In this document: piece after piece, positions 49,353-56,928 of the stretch
Numbering within the stretch: the stretch's first letter is position 1
Layout of the letters: every line of letters begins with the position of its first letter
Origin: Holophagales bacterium
GTDB lineage: Bacteria; Acidobacteriota; Thermoanaerobaculia; Multivoradales; Multivoraceae
Reading direction: 5' to 3'
Length of the DNA stretch: 64,000 nucleotides
Assembly: GCA_009843505.1 (NCBI GenBank)
Contig: VYDI01000029.1
Coordinates: 26,565 to 90,564, forward strand
Made by a program: the position numbers and the translations under genes
Notes under the pieces: model-generated
What the model was told of the DNA's origin: nothing
What the model saw: only the letters and a program-made list of their open reading frames with translations
The model's database searches: none

Positions 49353-49624
49353 TGGCCGATCCGGAGAAGGTGGAGATGGTCACGGTCCGTTGCCTGATGC
49401 AGGTGACGGACGACGCTCTGCATCAGCCCGGTGACGTGATCGAGGTGCCGGCGGACCAGGTCGAGAGCCTGGTCGAGGTCGGCGCCGTCGAGGTCGTCGA
49501 GCCGGAGCCGGAAACCGGTACCGAGCCTCCGCCTGCCCCGGAGCCCGAGCCGGAACCCACACCACCCAAACCGAAGCCCAGGGCGCGCCGCAAGACGAAG
49601 ACGCGCTCGAAGAGGAGTTCCTGA
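49352..49624 (+). CDS. Small Pro/Glu-rich head-tail region protein (90 aa)
   Basis: The product begins with a beta-rich part ('VTVRCLMQVTDDALHQPGDVIEVPADQ') and ends with a long Pro/Glu and Lys/Arg tail ('PEPEPEPTPPKPKPRARRKTKT'). Short proteins of this kind are common between capsid and DUF1320 genes. No fold is certain. Confidence 0.55.
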   Translation: MADPEKVEMVTVRCLMQVTDDALHQPGDVIEVPADQVESLVEVGAVEVVEPEPETGTEPPPAPEPEPEPTPPKPKPRARRKTKTRSKRSS

Positions 49625-50034
49625 TGACCCGCAAGCTGATCCTGTTCGCCACCCTGCTGCTCGGTCTCGTCGCGATGGCGTCGGCCCAGCAGCAGCCCGC
49701 ACCCGATCCCGTTTCGGACCCGGCGCCGCAGCAGGTTGCTCCGCCGGCTCAGCCGCAGGACGTCGCTCCCGCGGAGGAGGAGAAGCCGATCGGCGTACGC
49801 TTGGCCGAGGCGGTCACGGAGTTCTCGAAGGCGGTCCAGGCGGCCGAGCGCGGTGAGGACGACGTCGAGGATGCGCAGGCCGAGGTGGACCGGCTCGAGG
49901 GTGAGCTCGCCACGGCCCAGCAGGCGACCCAAACGGCAACGGACAGCCTGGGTGGTTTGCACGGTACGACTCGCGATGCTGGCGAGGCCGTGATCGCCCT
50001 GATGACGGAATACCTCGAGACGCTGCCCGACTGA
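49624..50034 (+). CDS. Exported protein with coiled coil (136 aa)
   Basis: The product has a clear signal peptide (MTRKLILFATLLLGLVAMAS, cleavage at ASA-QQ), a Pro/Gln/Ala-rich linker and a C-terminal coiled coil ('DDVEDAQAEVDRLEGELATAQQA' in parts). An exported protein within the head-tail gene block is unusual. It could act at the host envelope during lysis or superinfection exclusion. No family is recognised. Confidence 0.6.
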   Translation: MTRKLILFATLLLGLVAMASAQQQPAPDPVSDPAPQQVAPPAQPQDVAPAEEEKPIGVRLAEAVTEFSKAVQAAERGEDDVEDAQAEVDRLEGELATAQQATQTATDSLGGLHGTTRDAGEAVIALMTEYLETLPD

Positions 50035-50061
50035 GGCCGGCGTCGAGCAGGTCCACCTTCA

Positions 50062-50604
50062 ATGGCGCGCTACGCCGTCATCGCCGACCTGGCCGCTCAG
50101 GCGTCCTGGGAGATGTTGGCGGGAGCAGCCGGCAAGGACGATCTGCTGGTCGGTGACGACGCCGACGAGGTGATCGACGGAGCAGCCTTGCGGGCCGCGG
50201 TCAACAGCGAAACGCCTCCGACCGACGGCACGGCGATGGCCGGGGCGATCGCTCGTTTGGAGCGTGCGCTCGACGACGCCTGCGCGCTGGTCGACAGCTA
50301 CCTCCTGCGGCGGTATCCGTCCTACGAGCAGCCGGCTCGCGGCTCGGAGTCGCCGACGCCGGTGACGGTGTGGACGGTCGATCTGGCGCTCGAGCGTCTG
50401 TTGGGCCGCGGCGAGGGCGACGAATGGAATCTCCGGGGCCAGAACGTGAGGTCCCAGTTGAAGGCGCTTGCTGCGGGCGACATCGAGCTGCCCGGAGACA
50501 TCGACGGTGACGGCGAGGACGATCACGTCGACGGAGAGATCCTGTTCGAGGCGCCGGCCGCGACCTTCTCGCGCAGTTCGCTGTCCGGGTTCGTCGGGCG
50601 GTGA
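50062..50604 (+). CDS. DUF1320 head-tail joining protein (Mu gp36-like)
   Basis: The 180-residue product has the DUF1320 layout: an N-terminal 'ARYAVIADLAAQ' and a middle 'LERALDDACALVDSYLLRRYP' with 'LALERLLGRGE'. In Mu (gp36) this protein is part of the connector between head and tail. It lies between the capsid region and the next connector gene. Confidence 0.78.
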   Translation: MARYAVIADLAAQASWEMLAGAAGKDDLLVGDDADEVIDGAALRAAVNSETPPTDGTAMAGAIARLERALDDACALVDSYLLRRYPSYEQPARGSESPTPVTVWTVDLALERLLGRGEGDEWNLRGQNVRSQLKALAAGDIELPGDIDGDGEDDHVDGEILFEAPAATFSRSSLSGFVGR

Positions 50605-51038
50605 TGGAGCTCACGTCATGGCGCGACCGTCTCAAGCGGGAAACGAAGCTCAGGGTCTACGGTGCCCTGACGGAGGACCTCGCCCGAAAGGTCGCCCAGC
50701 GGACCGGGGACGCGGCGTTTCTGAGCTGGCTGTCGGACGCCGGCGGCGAGAGCGAGGTGATCGGCCTCGTGCGGCAGTTCGTGGCGACCGAGGTTTCGGT
50801 GCTGCTGCGCGTGTCCAGCCTGCACGGCCCGGAGCAGGGCCTGGTGGAGCTGGCGCGGGTGCGCCGCGCGGTCCGCGCCGCCCTGGTGGGCTGGCAGCCG
50901 ACGTACACGGACGGCGGCGAGGAGCTGCACGCGGAGGAGGTCGAGTTCCGGCGGGGCCAGGCGATCGCCGTCGACCCGAAGGGCGTCCAGTGGTGGCAGG
51001 ACGTTTACGCCACCCGCTATCTGATCACGGAGGCATGA
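50604..51038 (+). CDS. Head-tail connector/tail terminator-like protein (DUF1834 region)
   Basis: The 144-residue product starts at ATG 50604, overlapping the previous stop (TGATG). It is helix-rich with 'AQRTGDAAFLSWLSDAGG' and 'LGRQFVATEV'-like segments. Its order after DUF1320 and before the tail tube fits the Mu gp37/DUF1834 position. The name rests on gene order more than on motif. Confidence 0.55.
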   Translation: MELTSWRDRLKRETKLRVYGALTEDLARKVAQRTGDAAFLSWLSDAGGESEVIGLVRQFVATEVSVLLRVSSLHGPEQGLVELARVRRAVRAALVGWQPTYTDGGEELHAEEVEFRRGQAIAVDPKGVQWWQDVYATRYLITEA

Positions 51039-51039
51039 G

Positions 51040-52062
51040 ATGACGATTCTGAGTGCGCGGCGATCGCTGGTCCTCGCGAAGCTGGAGACGACGGAGGGGA
51101 CCGCGATCGCGACCGCCGCGGTCGACGCGGTGCTGGTGTCGAACCTGACGCTGACTCCGATCACGGGCGGCACGGCCGACCGTGAGCTGGTGCAGCCGTA
51201 CTACGGCAACTCGCCGCAGATCCCGATCAACACCCACCAGCAGGTGGAGTTCCAGACCGAGATCGCGGGCGCGGCCCTGAAGGACGTTTCCAGCGCCCCG
51301 ATCATCGCGCCGGAGTGGGGAAAGCTGCTCCAGTGCGTCGGTTTCGACACCGGCACGTTCAGCAAGTACGACATCGGCTCCACCGGGGACCAGGCGCCGT
51401 CGCAGAACAACCTGCTCACGTACAAGCCGATTTCAGGCAGCGAGAAGTCGCTGACGATCCGCGCCAACCTCGCGGGCCAGCAGCACACGCTGGCCGGGGC
51501 GAAGGGGAACGTAGTGTTCCGGATCGCCTCGGGCGAGATTCCCCGGATGCAGTGGCGGTTTCTGGGCCGCTGGGCAGAGCCGGGTTCCGTATTGGCTATT
51601 GAACCGAACTACTCTGCCTGGCAGCCTCCGCTGCCGGCGAGCAACGTCAACACGCCGGAGGTCAGTTTCTTCGGCGAGGACGCCATTCGGGTCTCGTCGA
51701 TCGAGATCGACATGGGCATCGAGGTGCTGCACCGGGAGATCATCGGCGCCGACAGCGCGGTGGTGATCACCGATCGGGCGGTGTCGGGGACGATCGTCAT
51801 GGACGCGATCGCGCTCTCGACCTGGAACCCGTTTGCGGCGGCGCTGGCCGGGACGACCGGCGCCCTCGAGGTGGTGCAGGGCAAGGCGGGTCCGGCGGAC
51901 GGCTCGAAGTCGGGCGGTCAGGTCCGGATCAAGTGTCCGAAGTGCCAGTTGGGCGAGCCGACCTACGGCGAGGCCGACGGCGTACGGCAGATCAACCTGC
52001 CGTTCGTCGCGCTGCCGAACGCGGCGGCCGGAAACGACGAGATCACGGTGGAGGTGCTGTAG
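51040..52062 (+). CDS. Phage tail tube protein
   Basis: The 340-residue product is beta-rich with 'SARRSLVLAKLETTEGTAIATAAVDAVL' in parts and 'REIIGADSAVVITDRAVSGTIVMDAI'. This pattern of tail tube proteins (phage tail tube, siphovirus Mu-like type) is typical. It precedes the tail assembly chaperones and tape measure. A C-terminal Cys-rich spot ('IKCPKCQLGEP') is unusual for the family. Confidence 0.75.
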   Translation: MTILSARRSLVLAKLETTEGTAIATAAVDAVLVSNLTLTPITGGTADRELVQPYYGNSPQIPINTHQQVEFQTEIAGAALKDVSSAPIIAPEWGKLLQCVGFDTGTFSKYDIGSTGDQAPSQNNLLTYKPISGSEKSLTIRANLAGQQHTLAGAKGNVVFRIASGEIPRMQWRFLGRWAEPGSVLAIEPNYSAWQPPLPASNVNTPEVSFFGEDAIRVSSIEIDMGIEVLHREIIGADSAVVITDRAVSGTIVMDAIALSTWNPFAAALAGTTGALEVVQGKAGPADGSKSGGQVRIKCPKCQLGEPTYGEADGVRQINLPFVALPNAAAGNDEITVEVL

Positions 52063-52287
52063 ATGCGACACAGTCTGGAGTTTCGCCTGGTGAGGCGCCG
52101 CTGGTTCGGCGACCTGACGATCGCCAGGGGCGCGGTCGACCGCGGCAAGGACGGCGAGTGGGGCTACGAGCTCCGCGGCGCGGACGGCAAGGTCTGCGCG
52201 ATCTCGACGCGGCGCTACGGCACGAGCGGGGAGGCGTTCGACGACCTGCGCGTGGACTTCCCGGCCTTGCGGGTGGTCCGGTCGTGA
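52063..52287 (+). CDS. Small phage protein (74 aa)
   Basis: The product is a small, mixed-charge protein ('LEFRLVRRRWFGDLTIARGAVDRG', 'GYELRGADGKVCAI') with no motif. It begins directly after the tube stop and its own stop overlaps the nuclease start (GTGA). Confidence 0.5.
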   Translation: MRHSLEFRLVRRRWFGDLTIARGAVDRGKDGEWGYELRGADGKVCAISTRRYGTSGEAFDDLRVDFPALRVVRS

Positions 52288-52760
52288 GGATCGCTCGGAC
52301 GTTTCTGCTGCTGGTTCTGGTCGCCGCCGCGGGCTTCGCCCAGACGTACGGCTCGGCGGACGGCGAGACGTGGCTCTACCCGGTGGACGAAGCCTCGGCC
52401 GTCGACGGGGACACGATCCGCGCCAGGGTGCGTCTCGGCTTCGGGCTGGACCGTGCCGTCAGCATCCGGCTGGCCGGCGTGGACACGGCCGAGACCCGGG
52501 GCGGCGGCGAGGTCCTGAAGGCCCACGGCCGGGCCGCGAAGCAATACGCCGGCGACTGGCTGGAGCAGTGCTTGCAGCCCGCGGCGCTGATCCTCGACGA
52601 GGACAAGTACGGCCGCTCGGTCGGCGACCTGCTGTGCGGCGACGACCGGCTCACGGTCGACCTGCTGCTCGAGCGCCTGGCGGTCCCGTACGACGGCGGC
52701 AACCGGGAGGAGATTCAGGACCTGCACCGCGCGAACGCGGCGTGGAGGGCCAGGCAGTGA
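52284..52760 (+). CDS. Exported staphylococcal-type nuclease (SNase)
   Basis: A 158-residue product from a GTG at 52284 (GTGA overlap). It begins with a signal peptide (RIARTFLLLVLVAAAGFA, then Q). The SNase core follows: 'VDGDTIRARV' (metal Asp at about 43), 'VSIRLAGVDTAET' (catalytic Arg at 62, Glu at 70) and 'DKYGRSVGDLLC' (second catalytic Arg). All key residues of micrococcal nuclease are present, so it should be active with calcium on DNA or RNA in the periplasm or outside. It lies between the tail tube and chaperone genes, which is not a usual place. It may serve lysis, competitor DNA removal or nutrient recycling. Confidence 0.82.
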   Translation: MRIARTFLLLVLVAAAGFAQTYGSADGETWLYPVDEASAVDGDTIRARVRLGFGLDRAVSIRLAGVDTAETRGGGEVLKAHGRAAKQYAGDWLEQCLQPAALILDEDKYGRSVGDLLCGDDRLTVDLLLERLAVPYDGGNREEIQDLHRANAAWRARQ

Positions 52761-53158
52761 CGTTCAGGCTCGCCGATCCGGAGAAGCTGTATCCGTTCGA
52801 CGTCACGATCGACGTGCCGTCGCAGGAGGGCTTCGAGCCCCAGACCTGCCGGCTGATGTTTCGTCTCCTGTCGACCGAGGAGGAGGCCGACCTGATCACG
52901 AAGGGCGACCTCGAGTACCTGAAAGGGGTCGTCGGCGGCTGGGACGAGAGCGTCTGCGGTCACGACGGCGCGCCGCTCGAGTTCAGCGACGAAACGCTGG
53001 AGATGCTCGCGGGCATCCCCTACTTCGTCGTGTCGGTCCAGCGCGAGTACCGCCGCTTCATGCTGGTGCTGCCGGGAAAAATCTCGAGGCAGTCGCCCGC
53101 CACTGGTGGCGCGGGTCGTCGGGGCGGGACGAAGTCGAAGAGGCGGCGGAAGCGCTAG
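52757..53158 (+). CDS. Tail assembly chaperone, zero-frame product
   Basis: The 133-residue product starts at a GTG overlapping the nuclease stop (GTGA). 'FRLADPEKLYPFDVTIDVP', 'LLSTEEEADLI' and 'VSVQREYRRFMLVL' resemble gpG-type tail assembly chaperones located between tail tube and tape measure. At codon 106-108 it contains the slippery GGGAAAA. After that site the zero frame turns basic and short ('RQSPATGGAGRRGGTKSKRRRKR'), as expected for a G product, while the -1 frame continues as a DUF1799-type domain. Confidence 0.75.
   Translation: MTFRLADPEKLYPFDVTIDVPSQEGFEPQTCRLMFRLLSTEEEADLITKGDLEYLKGVVGGWDESVCGHDGAPLEFSDETLEMLAGIPYFVVSVQREYRRFMLVLPGKISRQSPATGGAGRRGGTKSKRRRKR
53074..53080 (+). 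other. Slippery heptamer GGGAAAA for -1 frameshifting
   Basis: The seven bases G GGA AAA (zero-frame split G|GGA|AAA) fit the X XXY YYZ rule. A -1 slip reads next AAT CTC GAG and joins the DUF1799 frame. The site lies between tail tube and tape measure, exactly where lambda-like phages use frameshifting (G/GT). No structure was tested downstream. Confidence 0.75.
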
Positions 53159-53478
53159 GGATCCGGATCGAAGGATCGCTTCCGGAGGAGAACGAGCATT
53201 GCGCCGTGCTGGCCTGCAACTGGGACGCGGTGAGGGCCTTTCTGGCGTCGGACACGCAGTGGCGTTTCGCTCCTTCGGGTCGTTTAGCCGGTCTCGACTA
53301 CCTGGCCGCTCGGGCGGCGGTCCGGGCGATCTCGGCGGACGGTTTGGGCCTCGAGAAACGTGGCCGCCGTTTGCGCTGGCGCCGCGTCTTCGACGGTCTG
53401 CGGACGATGGAGGCGGAGGTGCTCAAGCAGGTCAGGGCAGCGAGCCCGTCGCCGCCGGTCAGCGACCCGCGAGTGTGA
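53080..53478 (+). CDS. Tail assembly chaperone, -1 frame extension (DUF1799)
   Basis: The -1 frame runs from the slippery site to the stop at 53476-53478. It encodes 'HCAVLACNWDAVRAFLASDTQWRF', 'SGRLAGLDYLAARAAVRAI' and 'VFDGLRTMEAEVL', the DUF1799 pattern. Together with the upstream 108 codons it would make a GT-type fusion of about 240 residues. It has no convincing own start (a GTG at 53206 is possible), which supports frameshifting over independent translation. Confidence 0.75.
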   Translation, partial: NLEAVARHWWRGSSGRDEVEEAAEALGIRIEGSLPEENEHCAVLACNWDAVRAFLASDTQWRFAPSGRLAGLDYLAARAAVRAISADGLGLEKRGRRLRWRRVFDGLRTMEAEVLKQVRAASPSPPVSDPRV

Positions 53479-53692
53479 CGAGCAGGCCGGCCAGAGCCCA
53501 GATCATCCCGGCCAGGACGGTGAGGGCCACCGTGGCGGCGAGGAGGAGCATGCCGCCAGGCGTCTCGGCCACCCAATCGACCGCCAGATACAGCAGCCAG
53601 AGAAGGCCGGCGGGCAGCGCGGCGCCGATCGCGCCGCCGAGCCACGCCACCCAGCGCGGTACGTCCTGCTGTGCCGTGGTCACGGGGAGCAA
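53459..53692 (-). CDS. Antisense small membrane protein (77 aa) in the tail operon
   Basis: On the minus strand a 77-residue frame encodes two membrane spans ('WLGGAIGAALPAGLLWLLYLAV' and 'MLLLAATVALTVLAGMIWALA' in parts). It fills the gap between the chaperone (ending 53478) and the tape measure (53701), the only gap above 100 bases in this operon, and the plus strand has no coding frame there. It overlaps the chaperone by 20 bases. A holin-like protein is a possibility. Whether it is expressed is unknown. Confidence 0.45.
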   Translation of the reverse strand: MLPVTTAQQDVPRWVAWLGGAIGAALPAGLLWLLYLAVDWVAETPGGMLLLAATVALTVLAGMIWALAGLLVTLAGR

Positions 53693-53700
53693 GCTAGCAC

Positions 53701-56574
53701 ATGCCTGACCGCGACCTGCGCCTCGGCATCCGGCTGACGGCGGACGGCAAGGGGCTTCGCGGCGAGGTTCGCCTGTCGCGCCGCGAGCTCGACCGGTTCA
53801 CGCGCTCGGAGGAGCGTGGCGCCGCGGCGGCCCGGACTTACAGCCGCAGGCAGCGCCAGGCGGCGGGGGCCACGCGGGAGGTCGGCCGGTCGGCGCTTGA
53901 GGCGCACGGGCGGCTCGGACGTTACCTGGGCCTGTTCGCCGGCGGCGATCTGATCCGCCGCGGCATCCAGCAGACGGTGGAGCTGTCGGACGCAAACGTC
54001 GAGCTCGGGAACCGGTTGCGGCTGGTGTCGGACAGCGAGGAGGAGTCCGCGCGGGTCCGCGAGCGCCTGGTCGACATCTCCCAGGACACGCGCACGGAGC
54101 TGTCGGCGAACGCCGCGCTCTACAGTCGTCTGAGTCTGGCCGCCGACAGCCTGGGCCGCGACGAGGAGGAGCTGCTGCGGGTCACGGACCTGCTGAACAA
54201 GCAGTTGAAGATCGGCGGCAGCAACGCGCGGGAGGGCGCGCAGGGCCTGATCCAGTTCGCCCAGGGCATCGCCTCGGGCCGGCTGCAGGGCGACGAGCTC
54301 CGCTCGGTGATGGAGAACCTGCTCGGCGTCCAGCAGGGCCTGATCGTCGGGTTCGCGGAGCTGCGGCGCCGGGGCGAGATCGACTTCGAGGTGACCCGGG
54401 CGAACATCCGGGACCTGGCTTCCCAGGGCGTGCTGTCGTCGGAGCTCCTGCTCGACGCGATCCTGGCGTCCGCCGACGACACGGAGCGGAAGTGGCAGGA
54501 CGTGTCCCACGGCATCGGCAGCGCGCTGGTCCAGGTCCGCAACTCGGTGCAGCTGCTGGTCGCCGACTTCGAGGAGGACACGGGCAACTTCGAGAGCATC
54601 GCCCGCGGGATCGAAGGCGTGTCGGACGCGATCGACCGGGTCGACCCTAAGTCGCTCGAGCGGATCCTGACGGTGGGGCAGCTTCTCGCCGTGCTTTACG
54701 GCGGTCGTCTCGCCGTCGGGCTGGTGCTGTACACGCGGCGGCAGCTCGCGGCGGCGCTCGCCAACCAGACGTTCTCCAGCACGGCCCTGGCGGCCCATGC
54801 GCGGGCGTCCGTGTTGACGGTGGGCCTAAGCCACGGCGCCAGGGCTGCCGTCGCGTACGGCACGGCTCTGCGCGGCCTGGCGATAGCTTCCAACGTCCTC
54901 TTCGGCCCGGTGGGCCTGATCGCTCTGGGGGTCTACGCGGTCTACGAGCTGACGAGGGGACAGCGCGATCTCGAGGACAGCGTCGTGACGCTGGCGCCGG
55001 CGTTCAACCGGTGGGGCGACGAGATCGGGCGCACGCGCGAGGAGCTCGAGAAGCTGACCGAGGCCCAGCGCGACGTCGTGCGGCTGGACCTGGAGGAGGA
55101 GATCGACCGGGCGCAGAGCCGCCTGGCCGAGGCTCGCCGGGCGCTGGCGCGGGAGGAGGCCGGCCGGATCGCGCCGCTCGGCCGGGAGCGCTTCGTCCGG
55201 CTGGAGGCCGACGACGAGGCGATCACCCGTGCGCAGGCGAACGTCGACACGCTGGAGCGGGAACTCGAGGAGCTGCAGGACCGGGCGGGCAACGTGGCCG
55301 GCGCTTTGGCTGACGTTGCCCGGGCCGCCGATGCGGCAGTCGACCCGATCTCGCGCTACATCGCCACGCTGAACGACGAGGATCGCGAGGCCTTCGAGAG
55401 GGCCCAGGAGCAGCTGGCGCGTCGGCGACTGAGCATCGATCGGGCGCTGGCCACGGAGCGCGAGCGGGTGGAGCTCGACTACCAGCAGCGCGTGAAGGAC
55501 ATCCAGGAGCAGTTCAGCGGCGATGCGGCATCGCGGCGCCTGGCCCGGGCGGCCGAGCTGCGAGACGAGGACCTGGCGGAGATCACGAGGCGGGAGCGTG
55601 AGGAGCAGGCGAAGGCCGCCGCGGCTGATCGAGACCGTGCGGCTGCCGCTGCCGCGGCGGCAACCGAGCTGGCGCGCCTGCGGAACGAGAACGACCGGAT
55701 CGCCGCCGGCGGCGCCGTTGCGCTTGCACAGATCGAACGCGAGCGCGAGCAGCGGGAGCTGATCCTCGAGGTGATCCAGGAGCACGCCGAGGTAGCGCCG
55801 GACGTCGTGGCGGACCTCGTCGCGGAGAGGCTGGCGCGCGAGGAGTTGACAGAGGTCATGGAGCTGCAAGCGGCGGTGTCGTCGCGCATTCTCGCACTGG
55901 CGGTGCAGGGCCTGCGGCCCCTGCCGGATCTGCCGGGGGGCGAAGAGACGGAGACCCGGAAGGCGACGCTCCAGGACTACGCCGCGGTGGTTGGCGACCT
56001 CGAGAGCACTCTCTCGAGGTTCGCTTCCGGCGAGGGAGACCGAAGCCGGAAGCTGTTTCGTCTGCGTCAGGCGGCGGCCTACGGCAGCGCGATCGTCAAC
56101 ACGGCCTCGGGCGTCACGCGGGCTTTGGGCGAGTTCACGCCTCCCGCCAACCTGGTCTTCGCCGGAATCGTGGCGGCGATCGGCGCCGCCCAGATCGCGG
56201 CGATCCGGTCGGCGCCCGAGCCTCAGGGCTTCCGTTACGGCGGCGTCATCGACCGCCGTGTGGACTTCAGCTACGGCGGCGGCCGCCGCGGCTTCGCCGG
56301 CGAGGCCGGCCCGGAGGCGATCCTGCCGCTGCGTCGCGGTGCGGGTGGCCGTCTGGGCGTCGACAACACGGGCGCCGGCGGCACGACGCTCGTGGTGGAC
56401 GTCGGCGGACTGTCGATCACGGTGCAGGCGCCGGAGGGCACCGAGGATCCGGAGGGGTTCGGGCGGATCGCGGCCTACGAAGCCCGCCGTCAGCTCGAGC
56501 CGATGGTGCTCGACATCATGCGCGAACAGCAGCGCCCTGGCGGCGTCTCCAACCCGACCACGACGGTGACGTAG
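53701..56574 (+). CDS. Tail tape measure protein
   Basis: A 957-residue tape measure. The N-terminal part holds the tape_meas_nterm motif: 'ELGNRLRLVSDSEEESARVRERLVDISQDTRTELSANAALYSRLSLA' in pieces and 'LQGDELRSVMENLLGVQQGLIVGF'. Hydrophobic helices lie around residues 340-440, and long Arg/Glu-rich coiled coils follow. The C-terminus has 'RAATYG'-like Gly-rich repeats ('GGRRGFAGEAGPEAILPLRR'). Its length sets tail length. It is the largest complete tail gene of the operon. Confidence 0.9.
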   Translation: MPDRDLRLGIRLTADGKGLRGEVRLSRRELDRFTRSEERGAAAARTYSRRQRQAAGATREVGRSALEAHGRLGRYLGLFAGGDLIRRGIQQTVELSDANVELGNRLRLVSDSEEESARVRERLVDISQDTRTELSANAALYSRLSLAADSLGRDEEELLRVTDLLNKQLKIGGSNAREGAQGLIQFAQGIASGRLQGDELRSVMENLLGVQQGLIVGFAELRRRGEIDFEVTRANIRDLASQGVLSSELLLDAILASADDTERKWQDVSHGIGSALVQVRNSVQLLVADFEEDTGNFESIARGIEGVSDAIDRVDPKSLERILTVGQLLAVLYGGRLAVGLVLYTRRQLAAALANQTFSSTALAAHARASVLTVGLSHGARAAVAYGTALRGLAIASNVLFGPVGLIALGVYAVYELTRGQRDLEDSVVTLAPAFNRWGDEIGRTREELEKLTEAQRDVVRLDLEEEIDRAQSRLAEARRALAREEAGRIAPLGRERFVRLEADDEAITRAQANVDTLERELEELQDRAGNVAGALADVARAADAAVDPISRYIATLNDEDREAFERAQEQLARRRLSIDRALATERERVELDYQQRVKDIQEQFSGDAASRRLARAAELRDEDLAEITRREREEQAKAAAADRDRAAAAAAAATELARLRNENDRIAAGGAVALAQIEREREQRELILEVIQEHAEVAPDVVADLVAERLAREELTEVMELQAAVSSRILALAVQGLRPLPDLPGGEETETRKATLQDYAAVVGDLESTLSRFASGEGDRSRKLFRLRQAAAYGSAIVNTASGVTRALGEFTPPANLVFAGIVAAIGAAQIAAIRSAPEPQGFRYGGVIDRRVDFSYGGGRRGFAGEAGPEAILPLRRGAGGRLGVDNTGAGGTTLVVDVGGLSITVQAPEGTEDPEGFGRIAAYEARRQLEPMVLDIMREQQRPGGVSNPTTTVT

Positions 56575-56928
56575 ATGCCGGCCACGATTCGTTTGCCCGA
56601 CGTCGGGCTGTCGCGGGGCTCCGGGATGGTGACGGACTTCGACCTGCGCAAGGCCCAGTTCGGGGACGGTTACGAGCAGGTGGCGGCCGCCGGGCTCAAC
56701 AACCACAAGCGCCGCTACCGGTGCGTGTGGCGGGCGATCACGGTGGCGGAGGCTAACAGCCTGCTGACGTTCATCAGGGCGCGGAGCGGCCACGAGCCGT
56801 TCCTGTTCCGGCCGCCCGAGGAGACGGCGGACATCCAGTGGCGCTGCGAGCGGTTCTCGGGGCCGTCGTGGGTGTCCGCGACGCACCGAGACATGGAGGC
56901 TGAACTGATCGAGGACTTCACGCCATGA
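56575..56928 (+). CDS. Minor tail protein M-like
   Basis: The 117-residue product matches the phage minor tail (lambda gpM) pattern: 'DFDLRKAQFGDGYEQVAAAGLNNHKRRYRCVW' in pieces and 'LTFIRARSGHEPFLFRPPEE'. It begins directly after the tape measure stop and overlaps the next gene (ATGA). In lambda gpM helps form the tail tip. Confidence 0.82.
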   Translation: MPATIRLPDVGLSRGSGMVTDFDLRKAQFGDGYEQVAAAGLNNHKRRYRCVWRAITVAEANSLLTFIRARSGHEPFLFRPPEETADIQWRCERFSGPSWVSATHRDMEAELIEDFTP

